8,531 bases of DNA from Chlamydiota bacterium (GCA_029556005.1 JAKQGT010000043.1:1-8531); one strand, 5' to 3'. Shown: positions 1 to 7,130, counted from the stretch's first letter. A program made the numbers and translations. Notes: generated by a model not told the origin, from the sequence alone.

Positions 1-1026
1 AGAAGACTCAAAGTAATCCGATAATTCCTTATCATTAACAAGGATGGAAGCGTTATATTCTGTGAGCTCGAGTGTTTCGGTGTAACGTTTAAAGCGTTCG
101 TGGGGGAGTTCTGGAAGTTCGGCACGTATTTTTTCGATATAGGCTTTGGTTAAGATAATGGGGGGGAGATCGGGTTCAGGGAAATAGCGATAGTCTTTGG
201 CTTCTTCTTTTGTCCGCATGAGAATGGTTTCTTTTTTATCGACATCTAGGCGCACGGTTGCGCTGGGTACGACACGATTCGGGTCTTCATGAGGTTTAGC
301 TGTGTAGGCGCGGATTTGGCGACGGATTTCCGCCTCAATCCCGATTTCCATGAAGTTAAAGGAATTGAGGTTCTTGATTTCCACCTTATTGCGGAGGGTT
401 TTATCTCCTCTAGGTCTCACAGAAACGTTGGTATCGATCCGAAGAGACCCTTCTTCCATATTACAATCGGAAACATCTAAATATTCCATGATCGCTTTGA
501 GCGTAGTAGCGTAGGCAGTCGCATCTTTGGGAGAAAACATACAAGGCTCAGAGACAATTTCTAGGAGGGGGACACCTGCGCGGTTATAATCTACCCCTGC
601 AAAGTCAGAAAAGTGCTTAAGCATCCCTGCATCGTCTTCGAGGTGGGCATGATGGATTTGAAAAATCTTTGTTTTTCCTTCTACATCCGCAACAACTTGC
701 CCTCCAATGATGATGGGCTGCTCAAACTGCGTGATTTGGAAATTACGGGGAGAATCTGGGTAAAAATAGGATTTGCGATCAAACTTGCTAAATTCTGCAA
801 CTTCTGCACCAATTGCGCAGCCAAATAGGATCGCTTTGTCAACGGCCTCTTTGTTAAGAACGGGGAGAGCTCCAGGTTGTCCCGTATCCACAATTTCGAT
901 ATTGGTATTGGGCTCATTTCCAAAGCGGTTAGGGGAGTGTGCAAAAATTTTTGAGCGGGTTCTGAGCTGGACATGGATTTCCAGGCCAATAACGGGTTCC
1001 CATTCTTCGTAAGAAATCTCTGTCAT
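1..1026 (-). CDS. gatB: Aspartyl/glutamyl-tRNA(Asn/Gln) amidotransferase subunit B, N-terminal 342 residues (cut by window edge)
   Basis: GatB is the kinase and tRNA-binding subunit of the GatCAB amidotransferase. It phosphorylates Glu or Asp mischarged on tRNA(Gln) or tRNA(Asn), and ammonia from GatA then amidates it. The frame is open from the ATG at 1024-1026 to the window edge; the protein begins [20 protein letters not shown]. Family landmarks are the IGLEIHVQL block (residues 13-21; H18 fits the conserved metal-ligand His), HLEDDAGM (around 125), the signature [16 protein letters not shown] (around 150-165) and [12 protein letters not shown] (around 279-290). About 140-150 C-terminal residues (the tRNA-binding tail) lie outside the window. 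The start overlaps the gatA stop by four bases (ATGA) and is preceded by AAGGAGG at 1034-1040, so translation is probably coupled to gatA. Identification is secure; only completeness is unknown. Confidence 0.97.
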   Translation of the reverse strand, partial: MTEISYEEWEPVIGLEIHVQLRTRSKIFAHSPNRFGNEPNTNIEIVDTGQPGALPVLNKEAVDKAILFGCAIGAEVAEFSKFDRKSYFYPDSPRNFQITQFEQPIIIGGQVVADVEGKTKIFQIHHAHLEDDAGMLKHFSDFAGVDYNRAGVPLLEIVSEPCMFSPKDATAYATTLKAIMEYLDVSDCNMEEGSLRIDTNVSVRPRGDKTLRNKVEIKNLNSFNFMEIGIEAEIRRQIRAYTAKPHEDPNRVVPSATVRLDVDKKETILMRTKEEAKDYRYFPEPDLPPIILTKAYIEKIRAELPELPHERFKRYTETLELTEYNASILVNDKELSDYFESS

Positions 1027-2492
1027 AGACGCACCTCCTTATCAAATAGGGGAGGGATAAATCCTGTGAGATTTAACGCTTTTTCAAATTGGTAGGCAAA
1101 ATGCATCACCCGTCCATCTGACAGTTGGGGGCCCATCATTTGGATGCCATGGGGAAGCCCTTCATTGTTTTTTCCTGAGGGGACGCTAATGGCCGGAAGT
1201 CCGGCTAGGTTTGCACCGACTGTGTAGAGATCTTGCAAATACATTTCAAGAGGATCGCGTATTCCTGCAATTTCAAAAGCTGGAGAGGGGGTTACAGGCA
1301 TCACGACCACATCACATTTGGCAAAGGCTTTCTTGTACTCTTCGATGATGAGAGTGCGCACTTTTTGTGCTTTTTTATAGTAAGCATCTTGATAACCCGA
1401 TGAAAGAACAAACGTCCCTAAGAGAATACGCTGCTTAACTTCTGGTCCGAAACCCTCTTGCCTAGACATATCATAGATTTCATCTAAGGTTTTGGCTTTT
1501 TCAGAACGTTTGCCATAGCGGATCCCATCGAAACGGGCTAGGTTAGTCGAGGCTTCGGCAGTGGAGAGAATATAGTAAATGGGAATGGAATATTTGAGTT
1601 TATTGAGCTTCACTTCCACAATTTTTACCCCTAGCCCTTTGAGGACCTCTAAGGCATCATCAAAAACTTTACGGGACACTTCAGAGAGATCTTCTAAAAA
1701 CTCCCAAGGCACACCAATTGTTTTTCCTTGAATCGAAGTAGATAAATGATCCCGATAGGTTTCGGGAAGGACCTGTTGGCTAGTTGCGTCATGCTTGCAA
1801 TGGTGACCCAGAACCTCCATCATTAGAGCAGCATCTTGAACAGAGTTGGTAAAAGGGCCAATTTGGTCTAGAGAAGATCCAAAGGCGACAAGGCCAAAAC
1901 GAGAGATTCTTCCATACGTAGGTTTAAAACCTACCGTACCTGTAAAAGCTGCGGGTTGTCTAATAGATCCCCCTGTATCACTTCCTAATGAGATCGGAGC
2001 TAGGCGTCCCCCTACTGCAGCTGCAGATCCTCCAGAAGATCCCCCAGGGGAGCGGGAAAGATTCCAGGGATTACGAGTAATTTGGTAAGCGGAGTTTTCT
2101 GTTGAAGATCCCATTGCAAATTCATCTAGGTTTGTCTTTCCTAGGATGAGGCCATCTGCTGCTTCAATGAGTCGTGTTGCTGTAGCGTCAAAAGGTGCAG
2201 TGTAATTAGAGAGAAATTTCGAAGCACAGGTCGTGGTTTCTCCTTTGATATGGATATTATCTTTAATCGCAATCGGGACACCGGCAAGCTTCCCCAAGGG
2301 TTTCCCTTGAGCTCTTTTAACGTCAAGCTCTTCTGCCTTTGTCATGACGCGATCTGATAAAACATTCAAGAAAGCATTTAGATCTCCATCGAGTATCTGA
2401 ATCCGCTGGAGAAAGTAGGCAGCGATTTCTGAGGCTGTATGTTCTCCTTTTACAAAAGATTCATGGAGGGCGACTGCGGACTTACGGTACAT
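1023..2492 (-). CDS. gatA: Aspartyl/glutamyl-tRNA(Asn/Gln) amidotransferase subunit A (amidase)
   Basis: GatA is the glutaminase subunit of GatCAB: it releases ammonia from glutamine (or asparagine) and channels it to GatB. The 489-residue protein is full length for the family. The amidase-signature Ser-cisSer-Lys triad is complete: K77 in [11 protein letters not shown]152 in [11 protein letters not shown] and S176 in [12 protein letters not shown]. The [22 protein letters not shown] block that follows is also typical. The N-terminus MYRKSA resembles chlamydial GatA as I remember it. The ATG at 2490-2492 follows the gatC stop by 9 nt, with AAAGG overlapping that stop as a modest ribosome site. 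The TGA overlaps the gatB ATG. In chlamydiae, which lack GlnRS and AsnRS, the complex is known to make both Gln-tRNA and Asn-tRNA; whether that holds here depends on synthetases not visible in this window. Confidence 0.98.
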   Translation of the reverse strand: MYRKSAVALHESFVKGEHTASEIAAYFLQRIQILDGDLNAFLNVLSDRVMTKAEELDVKRAQGKPLGKLAGVPIAIKDNIHIKGETTTCASKFLSNYTAPFDATATRLIEAADGLILGKTNLDEFAMGSSTENSAYQITRNPWNLSRSPGGSSGGSAAAVGGRLAPISLGSDTGGSIRQPAAFTGTVGFKPTYGRISRFGLVAFGSSLDQIGPFTNSVQDAALMMEVLGHHCKHDATSQQVLPETYRDHLSTSIQGKTIGVPWEFLEDLSEVSRKVFDDALEVLKGLGVKIVEVKLNKLKYSIPIYYILSTAEASTNLARFDGIRYGKRSEKAKTLDEIYDMSRQEGFGPEVKQRILLGTFVLSSGYQDAYYKKAQKVRTLIIEEYKKAFAKCDVVVMPVTPSPAFEIAGIRDPLEMYLQDLYTVGANLAGLPAISVPSGKNNEGLPHGIQMMGPQLSDGRVMHFAYQFEKALNLTGFIPPLFDKEVRL

Positions 2493-2501
2493 GGCTAACC
2501 T

Positions 2502-2798
2502 TTAAAACTTGATCACGGGAGGAACGCGGATCATTCCACCGACGTGGGAAGGGCTATTTTCTAAGAAAGTTTCACGCGAAAGCATCTCTCCCACTTCATC
2601 TTCACGCATTACAGTGGAAACCGTTTCACTCACATGATTACAGATCTCTACCCCTTCTGTGTCTACTTCTTTAAGGTGATCGATATAATTTAAGATTGAC
2701 TGAAGGTTTTTGTGGAGCTTTTCAATTTCTTCGTCTGAGCAATGAATTTTGCAGAGCTCTGCGAGATCTTGAAGTGTTTTTTTATCCAATTTAGACAC
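2502..2798 (-). CDS. gatC: Aspartyl/glutamyl-tRNA(Asn/Gln) amidotransferase subunit C, GTG start
   Basis: GatC is the small belt subunit that wraps around GatA and GatB and stabilises the complex. Starting at the GTG (2796-2798) the product is 98 residues, the usual family size. It begins MSKLDKKTLQDLAELCKI and carries the conserved helical N-terminus, the ILNYIDHLKEVDTEGVE middle and a C-terminus with REDEV and an extended PPVIKF tail. The frame extends upstream to an ATG at 2874-2876, but that ATG lies inside the terminator hairpin and upstream of the predicted promoter, so it would not be on the mRNA. AGGAGG at 2803-2808 sits 4 nt before the GTG. It is the first gene of the gatC-gatA-gatB operon. 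Identity is firm and the GTG start is strongly favoured. Confidence 0.95.
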   Translation of the reverse strand: MSKLDKKTLQDLAELCKIHCSDEEIEKLHKNLQSILNYIDHLKEVDTEGVEICNHVSETVSTVMREDEVGEMLSRETFLENSPSHVGGMIRVPPVIKF

Positions 2799-2802
2799 AA
2801 AA

Positions 2803-2808
2803 CCTCCT
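2803..2808 (-). promoter_or_regulatory. Ribosome binding site deciding the gatC GTG start
   Basis: A perfect AGGAGG on the minus strand ends 4 nt before the GTG at 2798. It is the only strong Shine-Dalgarno sequence near the gatC N-terminus and selects GTG over the upstream in-frame ATG at 2876. Confidence 0.85.
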
Positions 2809-2826
2809 GTAAAGGGATAGAGCACC

Positions 2827-2855
2827 ATTCTATAGAGAAATTCGCTAAAAGTCAA
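2827..2855 (-). promoter_or_regulatory. Sigma70-type promoter of the gatCAB operon
   Basis: On the minus strand, TTGACT (2850-2855, 5/6 to consensus) and TAGAAT (2827-2832, 5/6) are separated by exactly 17 bp. Transcription should start near 2820, giving a leader of about 20 nt that contains the AGGAGG for gatC. The -35 box begins in the last two bases of the terminator hairpin of the preceding gene. Chlamydial sigma66 recognises this class of promoter. The match is good, but no experimental start site is known to me. Confidence 0.75.
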
Positions 2856-2889
2856 TAACGGGATTCTTGCAAACAAGAACCCCGTTATT
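2854..2889 (-). terminator. Strong hairpin terminator between the exported-protein gene and gatC
   Basis: The arms 2854-2869 and 2874-2889 form a 16-bp stem with a single G:U wobble and a 4-nt loop. On the minus strand, the direction of the gene that stops at 2910, the stem is preceded by an A-run and followed by a U-rich stretch (TTATTGACTTTT). On the plus strand it is followed by five Ts (2888-2892), which makes the element look bidirectional. It probably ends the 2910-4475 transcript and insulates the gat operon. The minus-strand U-tract is imperfect, so efficiency in that direction is less certain than the hairpin itself. Confidence 0.75.
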
Positions 2890-2909
2890 TTTGGAGAGAG
2901 GTTTCAAAA

Positions 2910-4475
2910 TTAATAGGTTTGATTTCCTAACTTCCAATCACACTCGGGATAGGGGTCCCCATTAGGGAGTGTTGTAAAATCGTAAAGAACAATGTTGTTC
3001 TTAGGAGCCCAACAACAATGGTGTGTGAAAGCTGAGAAAAATAGTTCGTACAAGAACCCAGTCTTCGTCTGTGTGTTGTAAATCAGTTTGACGAAATTAT
3101 CGACACTCCAATTTCCCAAAAATCGCCCTTTTTTGGGTTCAAAATTTGTGCTGAAAACATAGTAAATCCCCCCATGAATTCTAGGGGAAACCTTAGGCTG
3201 AGACCAATTCATGGGAATGGGAGAGTAGAAATACTCGGCATGCTCAACATCTTGGGTGGTGCTGAATGTAGAAGTAATCTTCATTTGGCGGTTATTTATA
3301 GGATCTTCTGAGACCACCTTGCGGACAGCTTGGCTCAAATAGGGGGGGCGCACTTCAATATAGCTCCCATTTAGGAATTGTCCCTCTTGGTACTCTCCTC
3401 CTCCTGTTTTAAAGTAAGTATAAAGCCCTTCAATTTCAGAAGTGCCTCGGGCGTTATTGATATAACCGGGACCTTTCATGAAGGGAGTTCCCCGAAAAAC
3501 GTCTCCTAGATTGTGAGATAAGTTTGTGAGGGCACTAGCGTTATAGACCGTAGGATCTGGTAAAAGCTCGCTATTTTGGTAGACACATTCGACTAAACGG
3601 GGGTCATACATCCTAATATAAACGGTTTCTAGGAGGGCATGATTTTTCTCACTTCTCCATGCAGGGGCTAGATAGTTAGGTCCTTCCGAGGGAAAATTCT
3701 CAGGGGTTTTTAATCCAATGCTATTGGGTTTCTCACCGCGTAGGTCTGTTTGCAAGGGAAACAAGGCTAAGTTTGCAAAAGCAAAGTCTTTTTGATCCAT
3801 ATTCAACAGAATCGCACGACGGATATGAAAATGGTTATTTTCAGGTAAGAGTTCATTCACATTGCACTTATATTGATCGAGAGCATTGATGAGGTTTTGG
3901 CAGATCCCTTCACTTTCTCCTTTAGGGTCTAGAGTGATTCCCTTTAGAAGGGGGCCTTTTTTTCCGTCAGGATCAAAAGTATCATTGGTTAAGGTAACCC
4001 ACAACAACTTATCAACTAGATTTTGAAAAGATCCAAATTGGTTGTTCGATTTAAAGTAGTAGGCATAAAAATCGTAGAATTTTTGAGATAGAGATTGTGG
4101 CGTTACATGGAAAGCGTCTCCATCAAGCAAAGCCTCTACTTCTGTGGTCGCATTGAGTTTGAGTGCCCAATAGTAAAAGTTATCATCCCGACTTGAGTCA
4201 AAATTTTCCGGGTTAAAGAAGTCAAATGAAACTGGATCAAGAATACGTACAATGGCTCGCCGGATGTTGTGTTGTTTAACGAACTGACACTTGTCATTGA
4301 ATAGCTTTTGAAGTTTCTCTGTTTTCTCCTCTTGAGATAGACCTTGAAAATCCACTTTTTTGTATTCAGACCATAGACTGAGATTCAAATGCTTAATAGG
4401 ACTTGCTTTAAGCTGAGCAGATCCACATAGCATAACTAAAACAAGCAGTGTTAATATAGACTTTAGCTTTTTCAT
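2910..4475 (-). CDS. Sec-exported protein of unknown function, with a weak ADP-ribosyltransferase-like C-terminal pattern
   Basis: I do not recognise this 521-residue protein. It starts with a classical signal peptide: basic MKKLK, a hydrophobic core at about residues 6-18, and likely cleavage after A24 (QLKA|SP). C17 lies in VMLC, a poor lipobox, so a soluble periplasmic or secreted product is more likely than a lipoprotein. Residues about 60-240 alternate strand-like blocks such as IRRAIVRILD (71-80), LLWVTLTND and LKGITLDPKGE, and could form an alpha/beta barrel; IRRAI recurs at 218-222. The C-terminal third contains DVFRGT (R328), ITSTFSTTQDVEHAEYF (S405-T407) and YELFF (E477), an order recalling the R-S-E pattern of ADP-ribosyltransferases, but the usual ExE is absent. 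Purine-rich AGAGG (4481-4485) precedes the ATG. It has its own promoter and terminator, so it is monocistronic. The gene is certain; any function is speculative. Confidence 0.9.
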   Translation of the reverse strand: MKKLKSILTLLVLVMLCGSAQLKASPIKHLNLSLWSEYKKVDFQGLSQEEKTEKLQKLFNDKCQFVKQHNIRRAIVRILDPVSFDFFNPENFDSSRDDNFYYWALKLNATTEVEALLDGDAFHVTPQSLSQKFYDFYAYYFKSNNQFGSFQNLVDKLLWVTLTNDTFDPDGKKGPLLKGITLDPKGESEGICQNLINALDQYKCNVNELLPENNHFHIRRAILLNMDQKDFAFANLALFPLQTDLRGEKPNSIGLKTPENFPSEGPNYLAPAWRSEKNHALLETVYIRMYDPRLVECVYQNSELLPDPTVYNASALTNLSHNLGDVFRGTPFMKGPGYINNARGTSEIEGLYTYFKTGGGEYQEGQFLNGSYIEVRPPYLSQAVRKVVSEDPINNRQMKITSTFSTTQDVEHAEYFYSPIPMNWSQPKVSPRIHGGIYYVFSTNFEPKKGRFLGNWSVDNFVKLIYNTQTKTGFLYELFFSAFTHHCCWAPKNNIVLYDFTTLPNGDPYPECDWKLGNQTY

Positions 4476-4519
4476 AAATTCCTCTAGCTCCTTCTCCGTT
4501 AGCTTTTGAATGAAAAAAA

Positions 4520-4548
4520 ATTTAATTTAACACCCCAATATGAGTCAA
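4520..4548 (-). promoter_or_regulatory. Candidate promoter for the exported-protein gene
   Basis: On the minus strand, TTGACT (4543-4548) and TTAAAT (4520-4525, 4/6) lie 17 bp apart. This predicts a start near 4513 and a leader of about 38 nt before the ATG at 4475. The -35 hexamer is identical to that of the gatC promoter. The -10 is weaker, and the region is very AT-rich, so chance matches are possible. Confidence 0.5.
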
Positions 4549-4560
4549 AGGATTTTTTTA

Positions 4561-4633
4561 CTTTCTGTAAAGAAAGAGTTAAGCAAAAAAATTGGATGGT
4601 CAAATTCAAGAAATCCCTTTAATATGCAAAGGG
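4561..4633 (+). promoter_or_regulatory. 5' region of the DUF378 gene with two small inverted repeats
   Basis: Two short dyads lie between the divergent genes: CTTTCT/AGAAAG (4561-4566 and 4571-4576, 4-nt loop) and CCCTTT/AAAGGG (4615-4620 and 4628-4633, 7-nt loop). The second overlaps a possible -10 TTTAAT (4618-4623) and sits just before the ribosome site AGGAGA (4642-4647), so it could be an operator or a leader hairpin. I see no convincing -35 box. Function is inferred only from position. Confidence 0.3.
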
Positions 4634-4655
4634 TAGGAAACAGGAGATAGTACCT

Positions 4656-4886
4656 ATGAAAGTCATTAATTTTATTGCACTGATACTTATCTTGATAGGA
4701 GCTTTAAACTGGGGATTATGGGGATTTTTCCAGTTTGATTTAGTTGCTTACTTATTTGGAGGAGACACCACGTGGCTCTCGCGCCTTGTTTATGCAATTG
4801 TAGGTTTAGGCGGTCTTTGGGGACTAACCTTTCTTGCAAAATGCAAAGCGATTTGCTGCAGTTCCTGCTGTAAAGGTGAAAAGTAG
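4656..4886 (+). CDS. DUF378 family small membrane protein with cysteine-rich tail
   Basis: This 76-residue integral membrane protein has two predicted helices (about 4-24 and 42-61) joined by a short loop. It matches the DUF378 (YuzA-like) pattern as I know it: an N-terminal helix ending GALNWGLWGF, then DLVAYLFG and a second helix starting RLVYAIVGLGGLWGL. The family has no established function. After the second helix is a short hydrophilic tail with five cysteines (C63, C67, C68, C71, C72) and three lysines, which might bind metal or form disulfides depending on which face of the membrane it occupies. The start is well supported by AGGAGA 8 nt upstream. It is transcribed away from the exported-protein gene and stands 173 nt before the next plus-strand gene, so it may be monocistronic. 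Confidence 0.88.
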   Translation: MKVINFIALILILIGALNWGLWGFFQFDLVAYLFGGDTTWLSRLVYAIVGLGGLWGLTFLAKCKAICCSSCCKGEK

Positions 4887-4919
4887 ATTTTTCAATCTCA
4901 TTTGAGACCGTTGCAAAAG

Positions 4920-4979
4920 CAGGGTTTAAGGATACAATGATTCTAGAGTCGATTGCGAATCTGATGTACCCTGAACCTG
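4920..4979. repeat. Imperfect 60-nt inverted repeat in the 4887-5059 gap
   Basis: Outer arms 4920-4935 (CAGGGTTTAAGGATAC) and 4966-4979 (GTACCCTGAACCTG) pair with two bulges, one mismatch and one wobble. An inner 5-bp stem, GATTC (4939-4943) with GAATC (4957-4961), lies inside them. The whole could fold as one long irregular hairpin, as RNA or as a degenerate palindrome. No U-run follows, so it is not an obvious terminator for the DUF378 gene. I see no second copy in the window. The rest of the gap holds only a possible promoter. Confidence 0.35.
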
Positions 4980-4996
4980 AATAGGTAACCTTTTCT

Positions 4997-5026
4997 TTGC
5001 AAAAAATTTCGCAGGTTTTTAATAAT
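4997..5026 (+). promoter_or_regulatory. Candidate promoter for the SRPBCC-SDR fusion gene
   Basis: TTGCAA (4997-5002, 4/6) and AATAAT (5021-5026, 5/6) are separated by 18 bp. A start near 5033 would leave a leader of about 27 nt before the ATG at 5060. The match is moderate in AT-rich sequence. Confidence 0.4.
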
Positions 5027-5059
5027 CTTTTCTGACTTAAGTTTGTCTGATGTGAAAAG

Positions 5060-6445
5060 ATGCCTTCGAAAAGTAAGTTCCGCTTTCGTTCTTTGATCAA
5101 CAGGTCGGCAGAGGATGTCTTTAATTGGCATTTGAGACCCCGGATGTTAGAGCGGTGCCTTCCACCTTGGGAAGACATTCGAGTTCTTTCTTCTGCAGGG
5201 CGCCCTGACCATTTGGGGTCAAAAATAGCTATCGATGGAAAGACTATAGGTCCTTTCCGCTCAAAAATTGAAATGCAATATACGCATTATGTAGCCAATG
5301 AATCCTTTAAAGCTCTTCAGACGACAGGCTTTTTTTCAAATTATGAATACGAAACCATTATTACCCCTCAAAGTAGCCATACGTGTGAAGTGATAGATCA
5401 GTTTGAATTTACCCATGACTATCCCAAGATTGCTTCTTTTTTTATCAACCGCTCCTTTAGAGAGCGTCTATCACGGATACTTGTCTATAAGCATGAAATG
5501 ATTGATCACGACTTAACTCTTTTAGAAAAATATCCTTTTCAACAACCTCTTAAAGTTTTGATTTCAGGATCACACGGTCTGATTGGGAAAAATCTCTCCC
5601 ATTTTTTAGAGTTTGCAGGACATGATGTCTGGCACCTTTCCCGCTCTCAATCCAAGCAAGGGGAGCAAACCATTGTTTGGGATCCCTATGCCCCCCCAGC
5701 TGGTGTTGAACTTTTTGAGGGGTTTGATGCCGTGATCCATTTAGCAGGGGATAATATTGCTAAAGGAAGGTGGACGAAGAAAAAGAAGGAGCAGATTTTG
5801 GAAAGTCGCTCTAAAGGAACAGAAACCCTTGTCGAAATATTGAAAAAGTTAAAACGTCCACCTAAGATCTATATCAATGCCTCTGCAGTAGGATACTACG
5901 GAAATCGAGGAAGTGATGTGGTTAATGAGGAGAGTCAAGCAGGAGAGGCCCTTTTTATTTCGGAAGTTTGTGAACATTGGGAAAGGGCTTCAAGAGAGCT
6001 TGAAGAGAGGGGAGTGCGTGTGGTTCAGTCCCGTTTTGGGGTGGTGTTGAGTTCTGCAGGAGGAGCCCTTAAACAAATGCTCCTTCCTTTTAAGTGGGGA
6101 CTGGGAGGAAAACTTGGCCATGGACATCAGTATATCAGCTGGGTGTCTATAGATGATGTGATTGGTGCACTGTATCATATCATGATGACTCAGGCGCTTA
6201 TAGGACCTGTGAATATCGTTTCTCCACAGCCTGTTATGAATATGGTTTTCTGCAAAAAGTTGGCAAAGCGTTTAAAACGTTGGATTGGCCCCCCCTTGCC
6301 CGAGTTTGTTGTTCATCTCCTCTTTGGACAAAAAGGGGAGGAGCTTCTGTTAACGAGTACGCGAGTAGAACCCCTGCGCCTCTTAGAGACGGGCTATACG
6401 TTTCTGTACCCAAACCTCTCTCAAGCCTTACAGCACGTCGTCTAA
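5060..6445 (+). CDS. SRPBCC-domain / TIGR01777-type NAD(P)-binding epimerase (SDR) fusion protein
   Basis: This is a 461-residue two-domain cytoplasmic protein. Residues about 1-155 form an SRPBCC (START/polyketide cyclase-like) ligand-binding domain, recognisable from FRFRSLINRSAEDVFNWH and LPPWEDI. Residues about 164-461 form an atypical SDR epimerase of the TIGR01777/YfcH/SDR39U1 type: nucleotide-binding GSHGLIG (170-176), VIHLAGDNIAKGRW (225-238), SAVGYYG (275-281), ISWVSIDDV (359-367) and a C-terminal DUF1731-like part ending RVEPLRLLETGYTFLYPNLSQAL. The substrate is unknown for the family; the plant relative (GC1/AtSulA) affects plastid division. The ATG at 5060 is the only usable start, because an in-frame TGA lies at 5048-5050; its ribosome site (GAAAAG) is weak. 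The 3' end overlaps the convergent gene by 18 nt. The domain assignment is firm; the reaction is not known. Confidence 0.92.
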   Translation: MPSKSKFRFRSLINRSAEDVFNWHLRPRMLERCLPPWEDIRVLSSAGRPDHLGSKIAIDGKTIGPFRSKIEMQYTHYVANESFKALQTTGFFSNYEYETIITPQSSHTCEVIDQFEFTHDYPKIASFFINRSFRERLSRILVYKHEMIDHDLTLLEKYPFQQPLKVLISGSHGLIGKNLSHFLEFAGHDVWHLSRSQSKQGEQTIVWDPYAPPAGVELFEGFDAVIHLAGDNIAKGRWTKKKKEQILESRSKGTETLVEILKKLKRPPKIYINASAVGYYGNRGSDVVNEESQAGEALFISEVCEHWERASRELEERGVRVVQSRFGVVLSSAGGALKQMLLPFKWGLGGKLGHGHQYISWVSIDDVIGALYHIMMTQALIGPVNIVSPQPVMNMVFCKKLAKRLKRWIGPPLPEFVVHLLFGQKGEELLLTSTRVEPLRLLETGYTFLYPNLSQALQHVV

Positions 6446-7051
6446 AAGTTCTTGGAAAACATCGTCTAAGACTTCAAGAGCTACGATGGATGTACGCCTT
6501 CCTTGGATTTTTCCATCAATGAGTTGAAGGACATCTTCATGGGTTAATGCCCGTTTTTTCTTGAGTTCTTCATAATAAATATTGATACGATCGATATCCC
6601 TAGGGAATGCGCTTTCTTTTTGCAACGTTTTCCAGGCCTCTGAAGGTTTTTGAGCAAAGTAAGTCGAAGAAAGAAAGGTTTCTTCTTGGATGGGATGATG
6701 GGTGAGTTTAAGAAGCTCGTCATCAGAATAAATTTCATCAAGCCTGTGAATTCCAATCCTTTCTTTTTTGGCCTTTTCTAAGACTTTATCCCGGCAGCTT
6801 TCACAATTTTTTATCATTTCAATTTTTTGTTGCGCTTGAATACAAAAAATCACTTTTCGAGCCGCTTGTGCATTACGAATGAAGCGGTGAGCTCGACGTT
6901 TGAGGCTATAGAGATGATAGCCCCCTGATAGAAGAATCAAAAGTCCATGGAGGAGGGGTTTTTTGAGAAAAGTCTTTTTGACCCATTTCCAAGGTTTTTC
7001 TTCAATAATTTCATTTTCAAACGATAAATAATCGGAAAGCATTTGAATCAT
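6428..7051 (-). CDS. Hypothetical single-helix membrane protein, convergent overlap with the SDR gene
   Basis: I do not recognise this 207-residue protein. It has an acidic N-terminus, then WKWVKKTFLKK, one hydrophobic stretch (about 33-50, LLHGLLILLSGGYHLYSL) flanked by basic residues (KRRAHRF), and a long charged, mostly helical remainder. C83 and C86 form a CxxC in NCESCRDK. The C-terminus is acidic, with LDDV repeated (EVLDDVFQELLDDVL). The single segment does not look like the bilobed 40-60 residue region of chlamydial Inc proteins, so I do not call it an Inc. The start is uncertain: no Shine-Dalgarno precedes the ATG at 7051, and a second in-frame ATG lies at 7042. Its last 18 nt overlap the end of the SDR gene on the other strand. 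Its length, its ordinary protein-like composition and the absence of a better rival frame support it as a real gene. Confidence 0.75.
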   Translation of the reverse strand: MIQMLSDYLSFENEIIEEKPWKWVKKTFLKKPLLHGLLILLSGGYHLYSLKRRAHRFIRNAQAARKVIFCIQAQQKIEMIKNCESCRDKVLEKAKKERIGIHRLDEIYSDDELLKLTHHPIQEETFLSSTYFAQKPSEAWKTLQKESAFPRDIDRINIYYEELKKKRALTHEDVLQLIDGKIQGRRTSIVALEVLDDVFQELLDDVL

Positions 7052-7124
7052 AACACAAAATAAACGTAATTACTTTATTCTTTTTATTATCATGGTCGAG
7101 GAATTATTGAAACGTTTTTTTTAG

Positions 7125-7130
7125 TAGAAT
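7125..7130 (+). promoter_or_regulatory. Candidate -10 element upstream of the short ORF and brnQ
   Basis: TAGAAT is followed by GG, exactly as in the gatC promoter. No good -35 sits at 16-18 bp; TTGAAA (7107-7112) is only 12 bp away, too close. If used, transcription would start near 7137 and include the short ORF at 7172. The assignment is tentative. Confidence 0.3.

Noticed and set aside
613..1012. Open frames on both strands within gatB (613-828 plus, 681-989 minus, 773-1012 plus)
   Set aside because: They lie inside the gatB coding frame, which translates to conserved GatB motifs throughout; these products have low-complexity, shadow-like composition.
1846..2326. Short frames on both strands inside gatA
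   Set aside because: They overlap the amidase-signature region of a securely identified gatA and resemble no protein.
4920..4979. tRNA or riboswitch at the inverted repeat
   Set aside because: No cloverleaf arms, T-loop sequence or CCA end can be fitted, and no known aptamer core is recognisable.
4687..5178. 163-residue minus-strand frame across the DUF378 gene and the following gap
   Set aside because: It runs antisense to a recognisable DUF378 gene and into the SDR gene start, and has no ribosome site or protein-like features.
6903..6955. Chlamydial Inc-type bilobed hydrophobic domain in the 207-residue protein
   Set aside because: The hydrophobic stretch is only about 18 residues, enough for one helix, not the paired 40-60 residue hairpin of Inc proteins.
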